A stretch of DNA of 64,000 bases, taken from the NCBI RefSeq assembly GCF_000305495.1, contig NZ_AJTN02000153.1, forward strand, positions 21,547-85,546. The letters run 5' to 3'. Below, piece after piece: positions 43,377 through 52,572 of the stretch. The DNA is from Peribacillus psychrosaccharolyticus ATCC 23296. Its GTDB lineage: Bacteria; Bacillota; Bacilli; Bacillales; DSM-1321. Position 1 is the stretch's first letter. Each line of letters starts with the position of its first letter. A model generated the notes under the pieces. The model searched no databases and was not told the DNA's origin. It saw nothing but the letters and a program-made list of their open reading frames with translations. Made by a program: the position numbers and the translations under genes.

Positions 43377-44672
43377 TTATTTTTCTAGGGCGTCTGTAAC
43401 GGTTTTGGTCACTTTATCTAAGTTCTCCTTAGGAGTGCCTTTATCCCTCGTAGAGTTTTCTACAGCAGTTTGTAATTCATTCCAGTATAGAGATCCTTCT
43501 GTCATAACTGGACGACTTTTTGAATTGGGAAGAATATTAATGAACTCCTTAAAGATAGGATCATCAGCATAACCAAGATCAATATTTACCGACTCAATAG
43601 CCGAAAAGTCCCTGCTTGATTCACTAAAAAGTTTCTGTCCCTCTTCTTCACCAAAAAACTTTAGAAACTTCCATGCAGCTTCTTTTTTCTTCGCTCCTTT
43701 TGGAATAACCACTGACCATCCGCCGGACCAAGTTGTATGATCGGTTCCTGTAGGAGTTGGAATAGGAAATACTCCATAATTTAAATCTGGCTTATACATG
43801 TCAATTGTCGCAACATTGAAATTTCCACTAATCTTCATACTGATTTGGCCAGTTAAAAATGGATCCATTGCACCTGTCCCTTGCGAATCAGTAACCCCGG
43901 AAATATCCTCAACATTATATTTTTTGGCAAAATCAGTTATCCATTCCAATGCTTCAACATTTTTTGGATCATTAGCGGTTACCGTTTTCGTTTCTTTATC
44001 ATAAAAATCACCGCCGAATGTCCACCCCCAACCATAAAACCATCCTTGTGCATACCAAGGAATAAAACCAATTCGTTTAAAACGTTTCCCATCTTTAATC
44101 GTAAGTTTAGATGCAGCATCTTCTAATTCTTTGATTGTTTTCGGCGGGTTTTCAGGATCTAACCCCACTTCTTTAAAATGATCTTTATTATAAAATACTA
44201 ATCTTGCATCTGTTGTCGTTGGTATTCCATAGAGTTTCCCTTCATAACTTGCTTCATCCCAAGTATAAGGATAATAATTCTCCTTTTTTATTCCATCTGC
44301 TGCCGCTAATTCAGTTAAGTCTTCCAGAGAACCTTTTGCTGCCCAAGAGGCTACTTCAAATCGGTCAAAATAGGCAGCATCTGGAGGATTCCCTCCAGCT
44401 ATTGATGTCAAGAGTTTTTCATTTGAACCTTCACCCTGATTGGCAATATATACGGATTTAACCTTAATATCAGGATTCTGCTTTTCAAATGCTTTAATAA
44501 CATTATTCATCCCTTTAGCGGTTTCAGAAGTCGTGGAATGCCAAAAGGTAATGGTTGTTTTTCCATCCTTGTCTCCCTCCACTTTTTTATCAGAAGAACA
44601 ACCAGATAATACAAGGACAAATACAAACAAAAGACTCATTAATTTAAATAGAACACTCTTTTTATATACCAT
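43377..44672 (-). CDS. Sugar-binding lipoprotein (CUT1 family 1)
   Basis: 431 residues. Lipobox LSGCSS (Cys near residue 25), then ITFWHSTTSETAKGMNNVIKAFEKQNPDIKVKSVYIANQGEGSNEKLLTSIAGGNPPDAAYFDRFEVASWAAKGSLEDLTEL, classic for carbohydrate-binding proteins of this class. First gene of the importer/oxidoreductase operon, with AAGGGG before the ATG. No ATPase is encoded, so a shared MsmX-type ATPase from elsewhere must energise the system. Confidence 0.92.
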   Translation of the reverse strand: MVYKKSVLFKLMSLLFVFVLVLSGCSSDKKVEGDKDGKTTITFWHSTTSETAKGMNNVIKAFEKQNPDIKVKSVYIANQGEGSNEKLLTSIAGGNPPDAAYFDRFEVASWAAKGSLEDLTELAAADGIKKENYYPYTWDEASYEGKLYGIPTTTDARLVFYNKDHFKEVGLDPENPPKTIKELEDAASKLTIKDGKRFKRIGFIPWYAQGWFYGWGWTFGGDFYDKETKTVTANDPKNVEALEWITDFAKKYNVEDISGVTDSQGTGAMDPFLTGQISMKISGNFNVATIDMYKPDLNYGVFPIPTPTGTDHTTWSGGWSVVIPKGAKKKEAAWKFLKFFGEEEGQKLFSESSRDFSAIESVNIDLGYADDPIFKEFINILPNSKSRPVMTEGSLYWNELQTAVENSTRDKGTPKENLDKVTKTVTDALEK

Positions 44673-44730
44673 TTAAATTCCCCTTTCCCTTCTTGGGTTA
44701 AAAACAGTCATTAATACGTATACACAAAAA

Positions 44731-44746
44731 AGAAAGCGCTTACTTT
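44731..44746. promoter_or_regulatory. Candidate CcpA cre site
   Basis: AGAAAGCGCTTACTTT fits the core GAAAGCGCTTWC of catabolite-responsive elements, about 60 bases upstream of the sugar-binding protein start. Confidence 0.6.
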
Positions 44747-44958
44747 TTAGGTGAATTTGAATATTTCATACGATTACTTTCTTACATCTTTAGAATTTTT
44801 TAAATCAATGATGAAAGGATCTTACATGAGGACATAACGTGTGTTGACAATTATTCAGGAGTAGTTAAGCAAAGGAGCCCAAGATGTTTAAATAAATATA
44901 GAATAAAGTTACCTTCAATCCTCCCATATTTATATTTTTATTTCTTTAAGTCATAAAA

Positions 44959-44974
44959 ATGTAATCGTTTACAT
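44959..44974. promoter_or_regulatory. LacI-type operator near the sugar operon
   Basis: ATGTAATCGTTTACAT, a 16-bp palindrome with a single mismatch, nearly identical to the perfect copy upstream of the lacI-family gene at 46,073. Confidence 0.7.
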
Positions 44975-45064
44975 TTCTCCTCCATATTAATACGGATGTA
45001 AATATTAGTCAATTAAATTTCTGAAAATACAGAATTTTTATTTCGTAGAAATTTTTTACCGTAT

Positions 45065-46048
45065 TTAGGTTGACTCACGAATGACTAAATCATGGTCTAA
45101 AATAATACTTTCAACCTTTTTTCCTTGAATTTTGTTGATAATCATCTTCGCTGCAATGCACCCCATTTTAAACATAGGCTGAGAGATTGTCGTCAGCGTT
45201 GGATGGGTCATTGTAGAAAAACTAATATTATCAAATCCCACCAAAGCAATATCATTGGGAATGTGTAAACCATTAGTATGAATTTCATTTAAAGCTCCAA
45301 TGGCAAGAATATCGGATACGGCGAATACAGCCGTTGGCCTATTTGGATGGTTTAATAGCTGCCTCATTGCCTGTTGGCCCCCTTCAAAGCCTAAACTTTC
45401 AGCATGGTAAACCCAGGACAGGTTTAATTCAATTCCAAATTCTTTTAACGCTCTTTCATACCCTTGACGTCGCTCCCGTGCATACAAAAACTTTTCATCC
45501 GAGTTTATTAGGGCAATTTTCTTATGACCTATTTTGATTAAGTACCTTATAGCATGATAGGCAGCTAATTCATTATTAATCGTCGTATAAGCAATGCTTC
45601 CATCAATGTCATATTCGCTGCACTGTATAATTGGGTGTTTTTCTGCAAGATCCATTAAATTCCTTTTATTTACGGTAGGATCCATTGATATAATACCGTC
45701 CGCTAAGTGATTCTTAATTAAATTAAAATAAATAGATTCCCTTTTTGGATTTGAATTAGTTTGACAAAGGAGGATATTATAGTCTAGATTAATAGCCGTG
45801 TCCTCAATCCCCTTAATAACATCTGTGTAAAAGGGATTAGAAATACTCGGAATCAATACGAGCAATAGTCTGCTTTCTAACTTTCTAAGATTTCTACCTA
45901 GAGTACTCGGCTCATAATTCAACTCTGTTATGGCTTGTTCAACTCTGATTTTTGTAGAAAAGGATACGGCAGAACTCTTATTCAGCACCCTAGAGACCGT
46001 CGCAACGGAGACCTGTGCCTTTCGTGCTACATCGTGAATATTAACCAT
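45065..46048 (-). CDS. LacI-family regulator of the sugar/oxidoreductase operon
   Basis: 327 residues: helix-turn-helix NIHDVARKAQVSVATVSRVLNKSSAVSFSTKIRVEQAI and effector domain with LVLIPSISNPFYTDVIKGIEDTA, PTAVFAVSDILAIGALNEI and VGFDNISFSTMTHPTLTTISQP. The same 16-bp palindrome is found upstream of this gene and in the spacer before the importer operon, so it should control both. Start has GAGAAGGTG. Confidence 0.88.
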   Translation of the reverse strand: MVNIHDVARKAQVSVATVSRVLNKSSAVSFSTKIRVEQAITELNYEPSTLGRNLRKLESRLLLVLIPSISNPFYTDVIKGIEDTAINLDYNILLCQTNSNPKRESIYFNLIKNHLADGIISMDPTVNKRNLMDLAEKHPIIQCSEYDIDGSIAYTTINNELAAYHAIRYLIKIGHKKIALINSDEKFLYARERRQGYERALKEFGIELNLSWVYHAESLGFEGGQQAMRQLLNHPNRPTAVFAVSDILAIGALNEIHTNGLHIPNDIALVGFDNISFSTMTHPTLTTISQPMFKMGCIAAKMIINKIQGKKVESIILDHDLVIREST

Positions 46049-46072
46049 CCTATCACCTTCTCTCAGCTATTC

Positions 46073-46111
46073 ATGTAATCGATTACATATATATTAGGGT
46101 TATTATGTCAA
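46073..46111 (-). promoter_or_regulatory. Promoter and perfect operator of the lacI-family gene
   Basis: TTGACA at 46111-46106 (minus strand) precedes the perfect palindrome ATGTAATCGATTACAT (46088-46073), which occupies the expected -10 region. The site also lies upstream of the divergent DUF624 gene. Confidence 0.65.
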
Positions 46112-46202
46112 AAAAAACGAAAAAATAAACATAAATATCCAATTCATACTATTTTTGATAGAATAATGGTAATAGAAATCATTCAGATTTGAGGTGTAAA
46201 TA

Positions 46203-46820
46203 TTGAGGGAACTTTTCAGTATTGATCGTCCTATTTATCGCACCCTAGAAAGCTTTTCAAATTTGGTTATTCTTAATTTATTATGGATTTTGATGTGTCT
46301 TCCCATCATCACGATTTTTCCAGCTACCATTGCTATGTTCGGCGTCATTAGACAGTGGATAAATAAAGAAGATGACAGAGGGCTGACTCGGTCTTTTTTC
46401 TTACTGTTCAAGCAGAACTTTAGGCACGGGTTACTCCTAGGCGTTATTATCCTACTATTTGGAACGCTAGTAGCTGTTAATTTTTCTTTAGCCCTCCAGT
46501 TGGAAAATCCGCTAAAAATGATTTATGTAGTTTTCTTATCTTTTCTCAGCCTATTATATACGTTTACCTGTATTTACTTGTTTCCGCTTTTAGTTAATTA
46601 TAAAGATAATTGGAAAAACCTACTCAAAAACGCCCTATTACTTTCTATTATTCACCTGCCGATCACGGTTATCTGCATAATAACTTTATTTTTCGGTACG
46701 ATTCTTATCGTTTTCATCCCCTTAACGTTTATCATTGTATTCAGCCTGACCGCCTACGTTATTTATTACTTATGCAGTAAATCATTTGATAAAGTTAAGT
46801 TCGTTCATCAACTTCCATAA
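46203..46820 (+). CDS. DUF624 (YesL-like) membrane protein
   Basis: 205 residues with about five membrane spans. The N-terminus ELFSIDRPIYRTLESFSNLVILNLLWILMCLPIITIFPATIAMFGVIRQW is the DUF624 hallmark. Such proteins usually accompany CUT1 sugar importers and two-component or LacI regulators; their role is unproven. TTG start six bases behind GAGGTG. Divergent from the lacI-family gene and probably under the same operator. Confidence 0.85.
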   Translation: MRELFSIDRPIYRTLESFSNLVILNLLWILMCLPIITIFPATIAMFGVIRQWINKEDDRGLTRSFFLLFKQNFRHGLLLGVIILLFGTLVAVNFSLALQLENPLKMIYVVFLSFLSLLYTFTCIYLFPLLVNYKDNWKNLLKNALLLSIIHLPITVICIITLFFGTILIVFIPLTFIIVFSLTAYVIYYLCSKSFDKVKFVHQLP

Positions 46821-46824
46821 AAAA

Positions 46825-46850
46825 AAGACCGACTGCCTACAGCCGGTCTT
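46825..46850. terminator. Terminator between convergent DUF624 and TelA-like genes
   Basis: AAGACCG(A/G)CTG paired arms with a T run on the minus strand. It overlaps the end of the TelA-like frame by two bases. Confidence 0.8.
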
Positions 46851-47616
46851 ACTTCACGTTATCCAATTCCCTAACCATTCCATCAATCTCTTCCAGACTA
46901 TCAGCAAATTGCTTCGCTGCGTCAGTTTGTTTGCGACTCAAGTTTCGGACATCGGCAATTTGCTTTTTCCAGAGTGGAATAATGGTTTGAAGAGCGTGAT
47001 CAATTTTATCATCGATCAACTGGGTATTATTTTGGAGCATCTTGATCTGTTCTCCGGTTTGCAGCAATATCGTTCGACTGGTCTGCAGCTCATACTTACG
47101 CTCTTCTGCGGCTTGATGAAGCATGGTCCCTGCTTGTTCAACCCTCAAATCAACCAAACGTATTTCTAAAGCAGAAAGATAAAGTTCAACCTCAGCATAA
47201 GACTCAAACGTAAGTTGCTCAAGCTTCCCCAGCATCTTCCCATCTTCACGAAAGATCCGAACGAGGTGAGTCAGCTTCACTGCCATTCGATCAAGTTCTG
47301 CTTCGCTCCGGTGCAACCGTGCGAGTGCTTCTCGTTCTGGAATCGTACGTCTCCAAAACAGCAGCCTGCTCCATAAACTACTGCTTTTCTTCCGGCTTTC
47401 AACGCTTAATCTTGCCACCTGCGTTTTCAACAATTGCAGCTGTTTGGTTAGTTCATGACTTTCATGTTTTTGTACATGACGCAGGAGATAATGATTCAAG
47501 TCGGTACAAGCTCCCTGCACAATCAGTCCAAACTCAGCCACTGTAGAAGAATCAATTTGACTAGCTAATTTGGCTGCTTGATCACTCGCTCTGTGACCAG
47601 ATACATTTATATTCAT
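46849..47616 (-). CDS. Short TelA/YaaN-like coiled-coil protein
   Basis: 255 residues, mostly charged helix. The C-terminal half (LQTSRTILLQTGEQIKMLQNNTQLIDDKIDHALQTIIPLWKKQIADVRNLSRKQ) matches the conserved end of the toxic-anion-resistance TelA/YaaN family, but the protein is well short of the usual 360-390 residues and the N-terminal half is weakly similar. It overlaps xpaC by four bases, reproducing the xpaC-yaaN pair of bacilli. It may be a true short variant, since no frameshift is evident. Confidence 0.65.
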   Translation of the reverse strand: MNINVSGHRASDQAAKLASQIDSSTVAEFGLIVQGACTDLNHYLLRHVQKHESHELTKQLQLLKTQVARLSVESRKKSSSLWSRLLFWRRTIPEREALARLHRSEAELDRMAVKLTHLVRIFREDGKMLGKLEQLTFESYAEVELYLSALEIRLVDLRVEQAGTMLHQAAEERKYELQTSRTILLQTGEQIKMLQNNTQLIDDKIDHALQTIIPLWKKQIADVRNLSRKQTDAAKQFADSLEEIDGMVRELDNVK

Positions 47617-48251
47617 TTAATCAACGGCTTTTTGTTTAAGGTTTGCTTAGCCATATCAAGCTCCATATGCAGCGTCTGAATATCCCCCTCAAGCAAGATA
47701 CCTAGGTCGCTATCAATTTGTTTCTCAAGTAATTTAATCGCATCACGTGTTTCATTTAACGAAATAACCAGATCGACTGTGCGATGCGGCTGCTTATTCA
47801 GAAAAGCATGCTTTTCCGTTAATTCAACAAGCGAATTCAAATGATAGAAATAAAAGGACTCGGCTTGATAAAAGCGTTTTGGCTCATTTCGGACGAGCGA
47901 ATCAATCCGCTTAACCTTCCGCAATACTTCATAATTCTGCTTTGAGGCCAACAAATCTTTAAAGGAGAACATTGACTTTTGCAGACGTTTAATCTTCTCT
48001 TTACCCTCGATTAGATTCTCTTTAACAAATTTATATTCACGTCCACTCATCCCGATATTCTTAAGCATCTTATGTCTTCCTACAACTTTAAGTCCTGTAA
48101 AGACAACCGCAGCACCTGCAAGTGCATATACTGACGACAATAAGTAGGAGATATCCATACCAATCCAACTAACTGCCCAGATTGAAAAACCTGACAACGA
48201 CGCAATCCCAAGTGACAACACCGTGTACATGATGGATAGAATAGGCTTCAT
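47613..48251 (-). CDS. XpaC-like membrane protein
   Basis: 212 residues: two N-terminal membrane segments (SIMYTVLSLGIASLSGFSIWAV and SYLLSSVYALAGAAVVFTGL), then a cytosolic helical domain with KNIGMSGREYKFVKENLIEGKEKIKRLQKSMFSFKDL. XpaC was named for hydrolysis of a chromogenic phosphate but its real role is unknown; it pairs with TelA-like proteins. The inner ATG (48251) follows GGGGAGTG. Confidence 0.75.
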   Translation of the reverse strand: MKPILSIMYTVLSLGIASLSGFSIWAVSWIGMDISYLLSSVYALAGAAVVFTGLKVVGRHKMLKNIGMSGREYKFVKENLIEGKEKIKRLQKSMFSFKDLLASKQNYEVLRKVKRIDSLVRNEPKRFYQAESFYFYHLNSLVELTEKHAFLNKQPHRTVDLVISLNETRDAIKLLEKQIDSDLGILLEGDIQTLHMELDMAKQTLNKKPLIK

Positions 48252-48390
48252 TTCGTTCACTCCCCGCAATCTTCTATCTTTAGTCTAACAAATTCCATTC
48301 CAATACGCATCTATAAATCGCCTATCTTTTCATACATATGACGACAACTGCTTTGACATAACCCTTAGCAGTCTTTCCTTTATTATCGCA

Positions 48391-48424
48391 AACAAAACCC
48401 TCCGCTGAATCTGGCGGAGGGGTT
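48391..48424 (-). terminator. Rho-independent terminator of the muropeptide operon
   Basis: CCCTCCGC / GCGGAGGG stem, followed on the minus strand by TTTTGTTT, after the last ATPase gene. Confidence 0.88.
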
Positions 48425-48431
48425 ATCTTTA

Positions 48432-49427
48432 CTAGGGCTGGAGACTTAGTTCTTCATTGTCATAAAGATGGCAGGCTACCCAATGTTCTGGTTCCGATTC
48501 TTTAAAGATTGGTTTTTCTATTTTGCATCTGTCATGTACCTTTGGGCATCTAAGGTGAAACGGACACCCTGATGGTGGGTTGGAAGGGTCTGGAACATCT
48601 CCTTTTAGAATGATTCTTTTTTTCTTTACGCTCGGGTCATGAGATGGAATAGCCGACAAAAGTGATTGCGTATAAGGATGCAGTGGTCGTTCATATAACG
48701 TATCGGTTGCTGCTGTTTCCATCATCTGTCCAAGATACATTACCCCAACTCGGTCACTGACATGGCGAACCACATTCAAATCATGAGAGATAAATACATA
48801 GGTCAACTTAAATTCCTTCTGCAATTCTATTAAAAGGTTCAAAATTTGTGCTTGGATTGAGACATCAAGTGCTGATACTGCTTCATCTAGAATAACTAGC
48901 TTTGGCTTAACAATTAAAGCCCGGGCAATACTGATTCGCTGCCTTTGTCCACCGCTAAACTCATGTGGATAGCGATTAATCTGTTCCGTTGACAAACCTA
49001 CCTTCTCAGCAATCGCAATGACCATTTTTTCTGCTTCCTTTTTTGAAGCAAGTTTATGTGTTAAAACTGGTTCAATCAGTAATTGTTTAACCGTCATACG
49101 CGGGTTCAGCGAACTGTATGGGTCCTGAAATATCATTTGTAGATCGCGGCGTACTTTCCGGAAATCACGCTTTGAATAATCGAGCAGATTTCTACCATTA
49201 TAAAAAACATCACCCTCGGTTGGCTCGAGCAAGCGTAGTATAGTTCTACCTGTTGTTGACTTTCCACAGCCGCTCTCCCCGACCAGTGAAAAAGTCTCTT
49301 GTTCATGAACCTCAAAGCTTATGTCGTCAACTGCTTTAACCCTTCCGGTCGTACGACGCAGCACACCCGTTTTTATCGGAAAATATTGTTTAAGATGATT
49401 GACTTCCAGCACTATGTTCTTATGCAT
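48432..49427 (-). CDS. Peptide ABC transporter ATPase (OppF/DppF type)
   Basis: 331 residues: Walker [47 protein letters not shown] (Ala for Pro after Glu, a minor departure) and C-terminal GCPFHLRCPKVHDRC. The true start is the ATG at 49427 behind GGAAGGTG; the longer frame overlaps the neighbouring ATPase. Last gene of the operon. Confidence 0.9.
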   Translation of the reverse strand: MHKNIVLEVNHLKQYFPIKTGVLRRTTGRVKAVDDISFEVHEQETFSLVGESGCGKSTTGRTILRLLEPTEGDVFYNGRNLLDYSKRDFRKVRRDLQMIFQDPYSSLNPRMTVKQLLIEPVLTHKLASKKEAEKMVIAIAEKVGLSTEQINRYPHEFSGGQRQRISIARALIVKPKLVILDEAVSALDVSIQAQILNLLIELQKEFKLTYVFISHDLNVVRHVSDRVGVMYLGQMMETAATDTLYERPLHPYTQSLLSAIPSHDPSVKKKRIILKGDVPDPSNPPSGCPFHLRCPKVHDRCKIEKPIFKESEPEHWVACHLYDNEELSLQP

Positions 49428-50403
49428 TGACCACACCTTCCTTCGCGTAAAGCCAACATTTTGTTGAATGGTCATTCCCGATTTCAAGAAACGGGGGTGA
49501 ACTATTACAAACAGGCATGACATGCGGACAGCGTGAGGCAAAACGGCAGCCAGCTGTCTGCTGCTTTGGTGTCGGAACCGTTCCTGGTATTGAATAAAGC
49601 GATTGGGTACGGTTGCCAAGTGATTGAACAGATCTTAATAGTCCACTAGTATATGGATGAGCTGGATTGCTAAATAACTTAGCCACTGTCGTTTCCTCAA
49701 CAATTTCGCCCGCATACATCACAGCCACTCGTTCACACATTTCGACAATAACGCCCAGGTCATGAGTGATCATTAATATGGAGGTATCAAAGTCTTCGGT
49801 AAGTTCATTCATCAGATCAAGAATTTGAGCTTGAATGGTCACATCAAGGGCAGTGGTTGGTTCATCCGCAATTAACAGCTTAGGACTGCAAATGAGTGCC
49901 ATCGCTATCATCACCCGCTGCCTCATCCCGCCAGACAGTTGATGCGGATAATTTTTCATAATTTGCTCGGGACGAGATATCCCCACCTTTTTCAACATTT
50001 CAACCGCCATGTCACGCATTTGCTTTTTGCTGAATGTGAAATGAAAACGAAGCACCTCAAGAATTTGATGTTCAATCGGATAAAGGGGATCGAGTGCCGT
50101 CATAGGTTCTTGAAAAATCATTGAAATATCATGCCCTCTGACTTTTCGAAGCTCTTTTTTCTTCATTTTAGTTAATTCATGCTTGCCATCTAGAACGATG
50201 CTGCCACGAGTAATCTTTAGTGAATCAGCTAGTAAGTTCATGATGGCAAGTGATGTAAGGCTTTTACCGCTCCCTGATTCACCAACTATCCCATATCTCT
50301 GTTTTTTCTTAATTGATAGATTTATATCGTTAACGACAGGATATGTTTTCCTTCCGTCAACAAGATCGATAGATAGATTCTTAATCTCAAGGATGCTGTT
50401 CAT
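49420..50403 (-). CDS. Peptide ABC transporter ATPase (OppD/DppD type)
   Basis: 327 residues: [52 protein letters not shown] and C-terminal GCRFASRCPHVMPVC. Pairs with the OppF-type ATPase that follows. ATG at 50403 lies eight bases behind GGGGGAA, three bases after the anmK stop. Confidence 0.9.
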   Translation of the reverse strand: MNSILEIKNLSIDLVDGRKTYPVVNDINLSIKKKQRYGIVGESGSGKSLTSLAIMNLLADSLKITRGSIVLDGKHELTKMKKKELRKVRGHDISMIFQEPMTALDPLYPIEHQILEVLRFHFTFSKKQMRDMAVEMLKKVGISRPEQIMKNYPHQLSGGMRQRVMIAMALICSPKLLIADEPTTALDVTIQAQILDLMNELTEDFDTSILMITHDLGVIVEMCERVAVMYAGEIVEETTVAKLFSNPAHPYTSGLLRSVQSLGNRTQSLYSIPGTVPTPKQQTAGCRFASRCPHVMPVCNSSPPFLEIGNDHSTKCWLYAKEGVVNA

Positions 50404-50405
50404 AA

Positions 50406-51614
50406 TTAATTCCCCCATAAGCTAAGTAAACGTTGAAAGGCTTGAGGCTGAGTATAAGCAATCTTCCCCATAATGACGGAGTTTCCAGCACCAGTTGCCG
50501 ATGGAAGCTGATTGTACTGGCCAAGCAGGCAATGATACCCGAGAATAGCAAAGCCAATCGCTTCCTTTAAATCACTTGATATAGCAAAATTCTCATGGGT
50601 GCTAACTATTTTGCCCGGAAGGTTTTTTCGTAACTGTTCAAGCAAGTAAGGATTATAGCTGCCCCCGCCACCGATAATAACTTCGTCGATGGTGCGACCT
50701 TCTGTCTCTAGGAACCTGCTGTAGCTATCTGAAATTGTCTGTGCAGTCCAAGCCGTCACTGTAGCAACCAAATCTTCATTTGAAAGACCGATTTGGTTGG
50801 CACTTTCCATCACTTCATCGACAAAATGCTTATTGAATAACTCACGGCCAGTCGTTTTCGGTGGTGTTAATACAAAATAAGGATGTGACATCAGCTGTTC
50901 AAGAAAAGCAGCGTGAATGTTCCCAGATGCTGCTATCAACCCATCCTTGTCATAGGTTTGCTTCCCGTCCGTTACATGATAAACGACCGCATCAATCACC
51001 ATATTACCGGGACCCGTATCAAAGGAGATAATCTCTGTTTCAGCAGCTCCTTTTGGCAAAAAGGTCACATTGCCAATACCGCCGATATTCTGAATCGCAC
51101 GTGACTTATTTTCATCACGAAATAAAATGTAATCAATAAAAGATATAAGCGGTGCTCCTTGACCTCCAGCTGCCATATCTGCTGTACGGAAATCACCAAC
51201 GACAGGAAGCCCCGTCAATTCAGACAGCACGGAAAGATCTCCTATTTGCAGCGTTCCCGGTACATCCGCTAAATCATTTGTGCCCGTTGGTTTATGGTAA
51301 ATCGTCTGTCCATGCGAGCTGACAAATAAAATATCTTCGTGCTTCACACCGCTATTACCAATCAACTTTTCTACGATTCTTGCATACTCACGTCCAAGAT
51401 ACATATTCATTGATGTAATATGCTCGATATTTGCTGTATCTGGTGAACAAAGCTGAAGAAGCCGTTGGCGCAATTCATCTGAATATGGTTGAAATAGGGA
51501 ACTGAGTGTATGAACGTTTGTGTCTCGGTCAACTTGTTCTATTTCCACGAGGACGGCATCAATGCCATCAAGAGATGTACCAGACATTAAACCAATTCCG
51601 ATATGCTTTACCAT
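50406..51614 (-). CDS. anmK: Anhydro-N-acetylmuramic acid kinase
   Basis: 402 residues of the AnmK family: GLMSGTSLDGIDAVLVEI at the N-terminus, SSHGQTIYHKPTG, GDFRTADMAAGGQGAPLISFIDYILF, NIGGIGNVTFLP, SFDTGPGNMVIDA and IIGGGGSYNPYLLEQL. It phosphorylates and opens 1,6-anhydro-MurNAc to MurNAc-6-phosphate. Slightly longer than the usual 370-390. Its place inside a peptide-importer operon is the best evidence that the imported peptides are cell-wall fragments. Confidence 0.94.
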   Translation of the reverse strand: MVKHIGIGLMSGTSLDGIDAVLVEIEQVDRDTNVHTLSSLFQPYSDELRQRLLQLCSPDTANIEHITSMNMYLGREYARIVEKLIGNSGVKHEDILFVSSHGQTIYHKPTGTNDLADVPGTLQIGDLSVLSELTGLPVVGDFRTADMAAGGQGAPLISFIDYILFRDENKSRAIQNIGGIGNVTFLPKGAAETEIISFDTGPGNMVIDAVVYHVTDGKQTYDKDGLIAASGNIHAAFLEQLMSHPYFVLTPPKTTGRELFNKHFVDEVMESANQIGLSNEDLVATVTAWTAQTISDSYSRFLETEGRTIDEVIIGGGGSYNPYLLEQLRKNLPGKIVSTHENFAISSDLKEAIGFAILGYHCLLGQYNQLPSATGAGNSVIMGKIAYTQPQAFQRLLSLWGN

Positions 51615-51717
51615 AGTTCCTCACCTCTTCTTTGTTATGAAAGTGGCCAAGGAATGACCCCTTTATATAGTTATTAACTGACTTAAAACAAATAGGGCTA
51701 TCCTAATGTAAGTATTC

Positions 51718-52551
51718 TCAGGACTTTCTCATCTTTGGATCAAGGATGTCCCTCAGACTGTCGCCAAACAAGTTAAAACAGAAAATCGTAAATACAATCG
51801 CTGCAGCCGGGAATAAAATCGTCCATGGGGCAAATTCCATATAGGTCCTGCTTGCGTCTAGCATTCCTCCCCAAGAAGGATTAGGCGGCTGAATGCCCAG
51901 TCCAAGAAAGCTAAGTGCTGCTTCGGTCAAAATAGCTCCCGACAAAGCTAAACTAATCTGAACGATAAAAGGTGCAAGAATATTAGGCGTAATATGCTTC
52001 ATAATAATTTTTACAGGAGAAACCCCGATTGCAACAGCGCTTGTAATATATTCACTTTCCTTCACAGAAATAACGGCAGCTCTAACAGTCCTTGTGAATA
52101 CCGGAGTAAAAACAATCCCAATTGCAATCATGGTATTACTCAGGCTCGGTCCTAGTACTGCGACAATTGCCAAGGCGAGTAAAATATCAGGAAAAGCAAA
52201 CAGCACATCCATTACCCTCATAATAATACTGTCTACTTTTCCCTGAAAGTAACCACTGATTAAGCCAAATAGGAGGCCCATTGATGCTCCGATGCCGACT
52301 GATATGAGCCCAACCTTAAGCGACACTTGTGTTCCTAAAATAATTCTTGATAAGATATCTCGACCAAATTCATCGGTCCCAAACAGAAATTGACTGCTTG
52401 GTCCTTCCATGACATGAGAGGTGAACATTTTCTCTGGGCTGTATGGTGCAATCCATGGAGAGAAAAGACCAATAATAACAACAAGAAATATCCCGGTAAA
52501 GCCCATAATACCAACTTTATCATGTGATAATTTTACAAAAAATTCTTTCAT
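51718..52551 (-). CDS. Peptide ABC permease (DppC type)
   Basis: 277 residues, six spans, with SHDKVGIMGFTGIFLVVIIGLFSPWIAPYSPEKMF, the FGTDEFGRDILSRIILGTQVSLKVG box and ALSFLGLGIQPPNPSWGGML. About 100 bases separate it from anmK. Start follows AGAGAGTG. Confidence 0.92.
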   Translation of the reverse strand: MKEFFVKLSHDKVGIMGFTGIFLVVIIGLFSPWIAPYSPEKMFTSHVMEGPSSQFLFGTDEFGRDILSRIILGTQVSLKVGLISVGIGASMGLLFGLISGYFQGKVDSIIMRVMDVLFAFPDILLALAIVAVLGPSLSNTMIAIGIVFTPVFTRTVRAAVISVKESEYITSAVAIGVSPVKIIMKHITPNILAPFIVQISLALSGAILTEAALSFLGLGIQPPNPSWGGMLDASRTYMEFAPWTILFPAAAIVFTIFCFNLFGDSLRDILDPKMRKS

Positions 52552-52572
52552 GGTATCACTCTCTCATCGCTG

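Larger units (their letters stand above)
44673..45064. other. 392-base regulatory spacer upstream of the sugar operon
   Basis: No gene is seen here. It holds a cre-like site and a LacI-type operator, listed separately. The operator lies about 290 bases before the binding-protein gene, so a long leader or a distant promoter is implied; I could not assign the -35/-10 pair with confidence. Confidence 0.5.
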
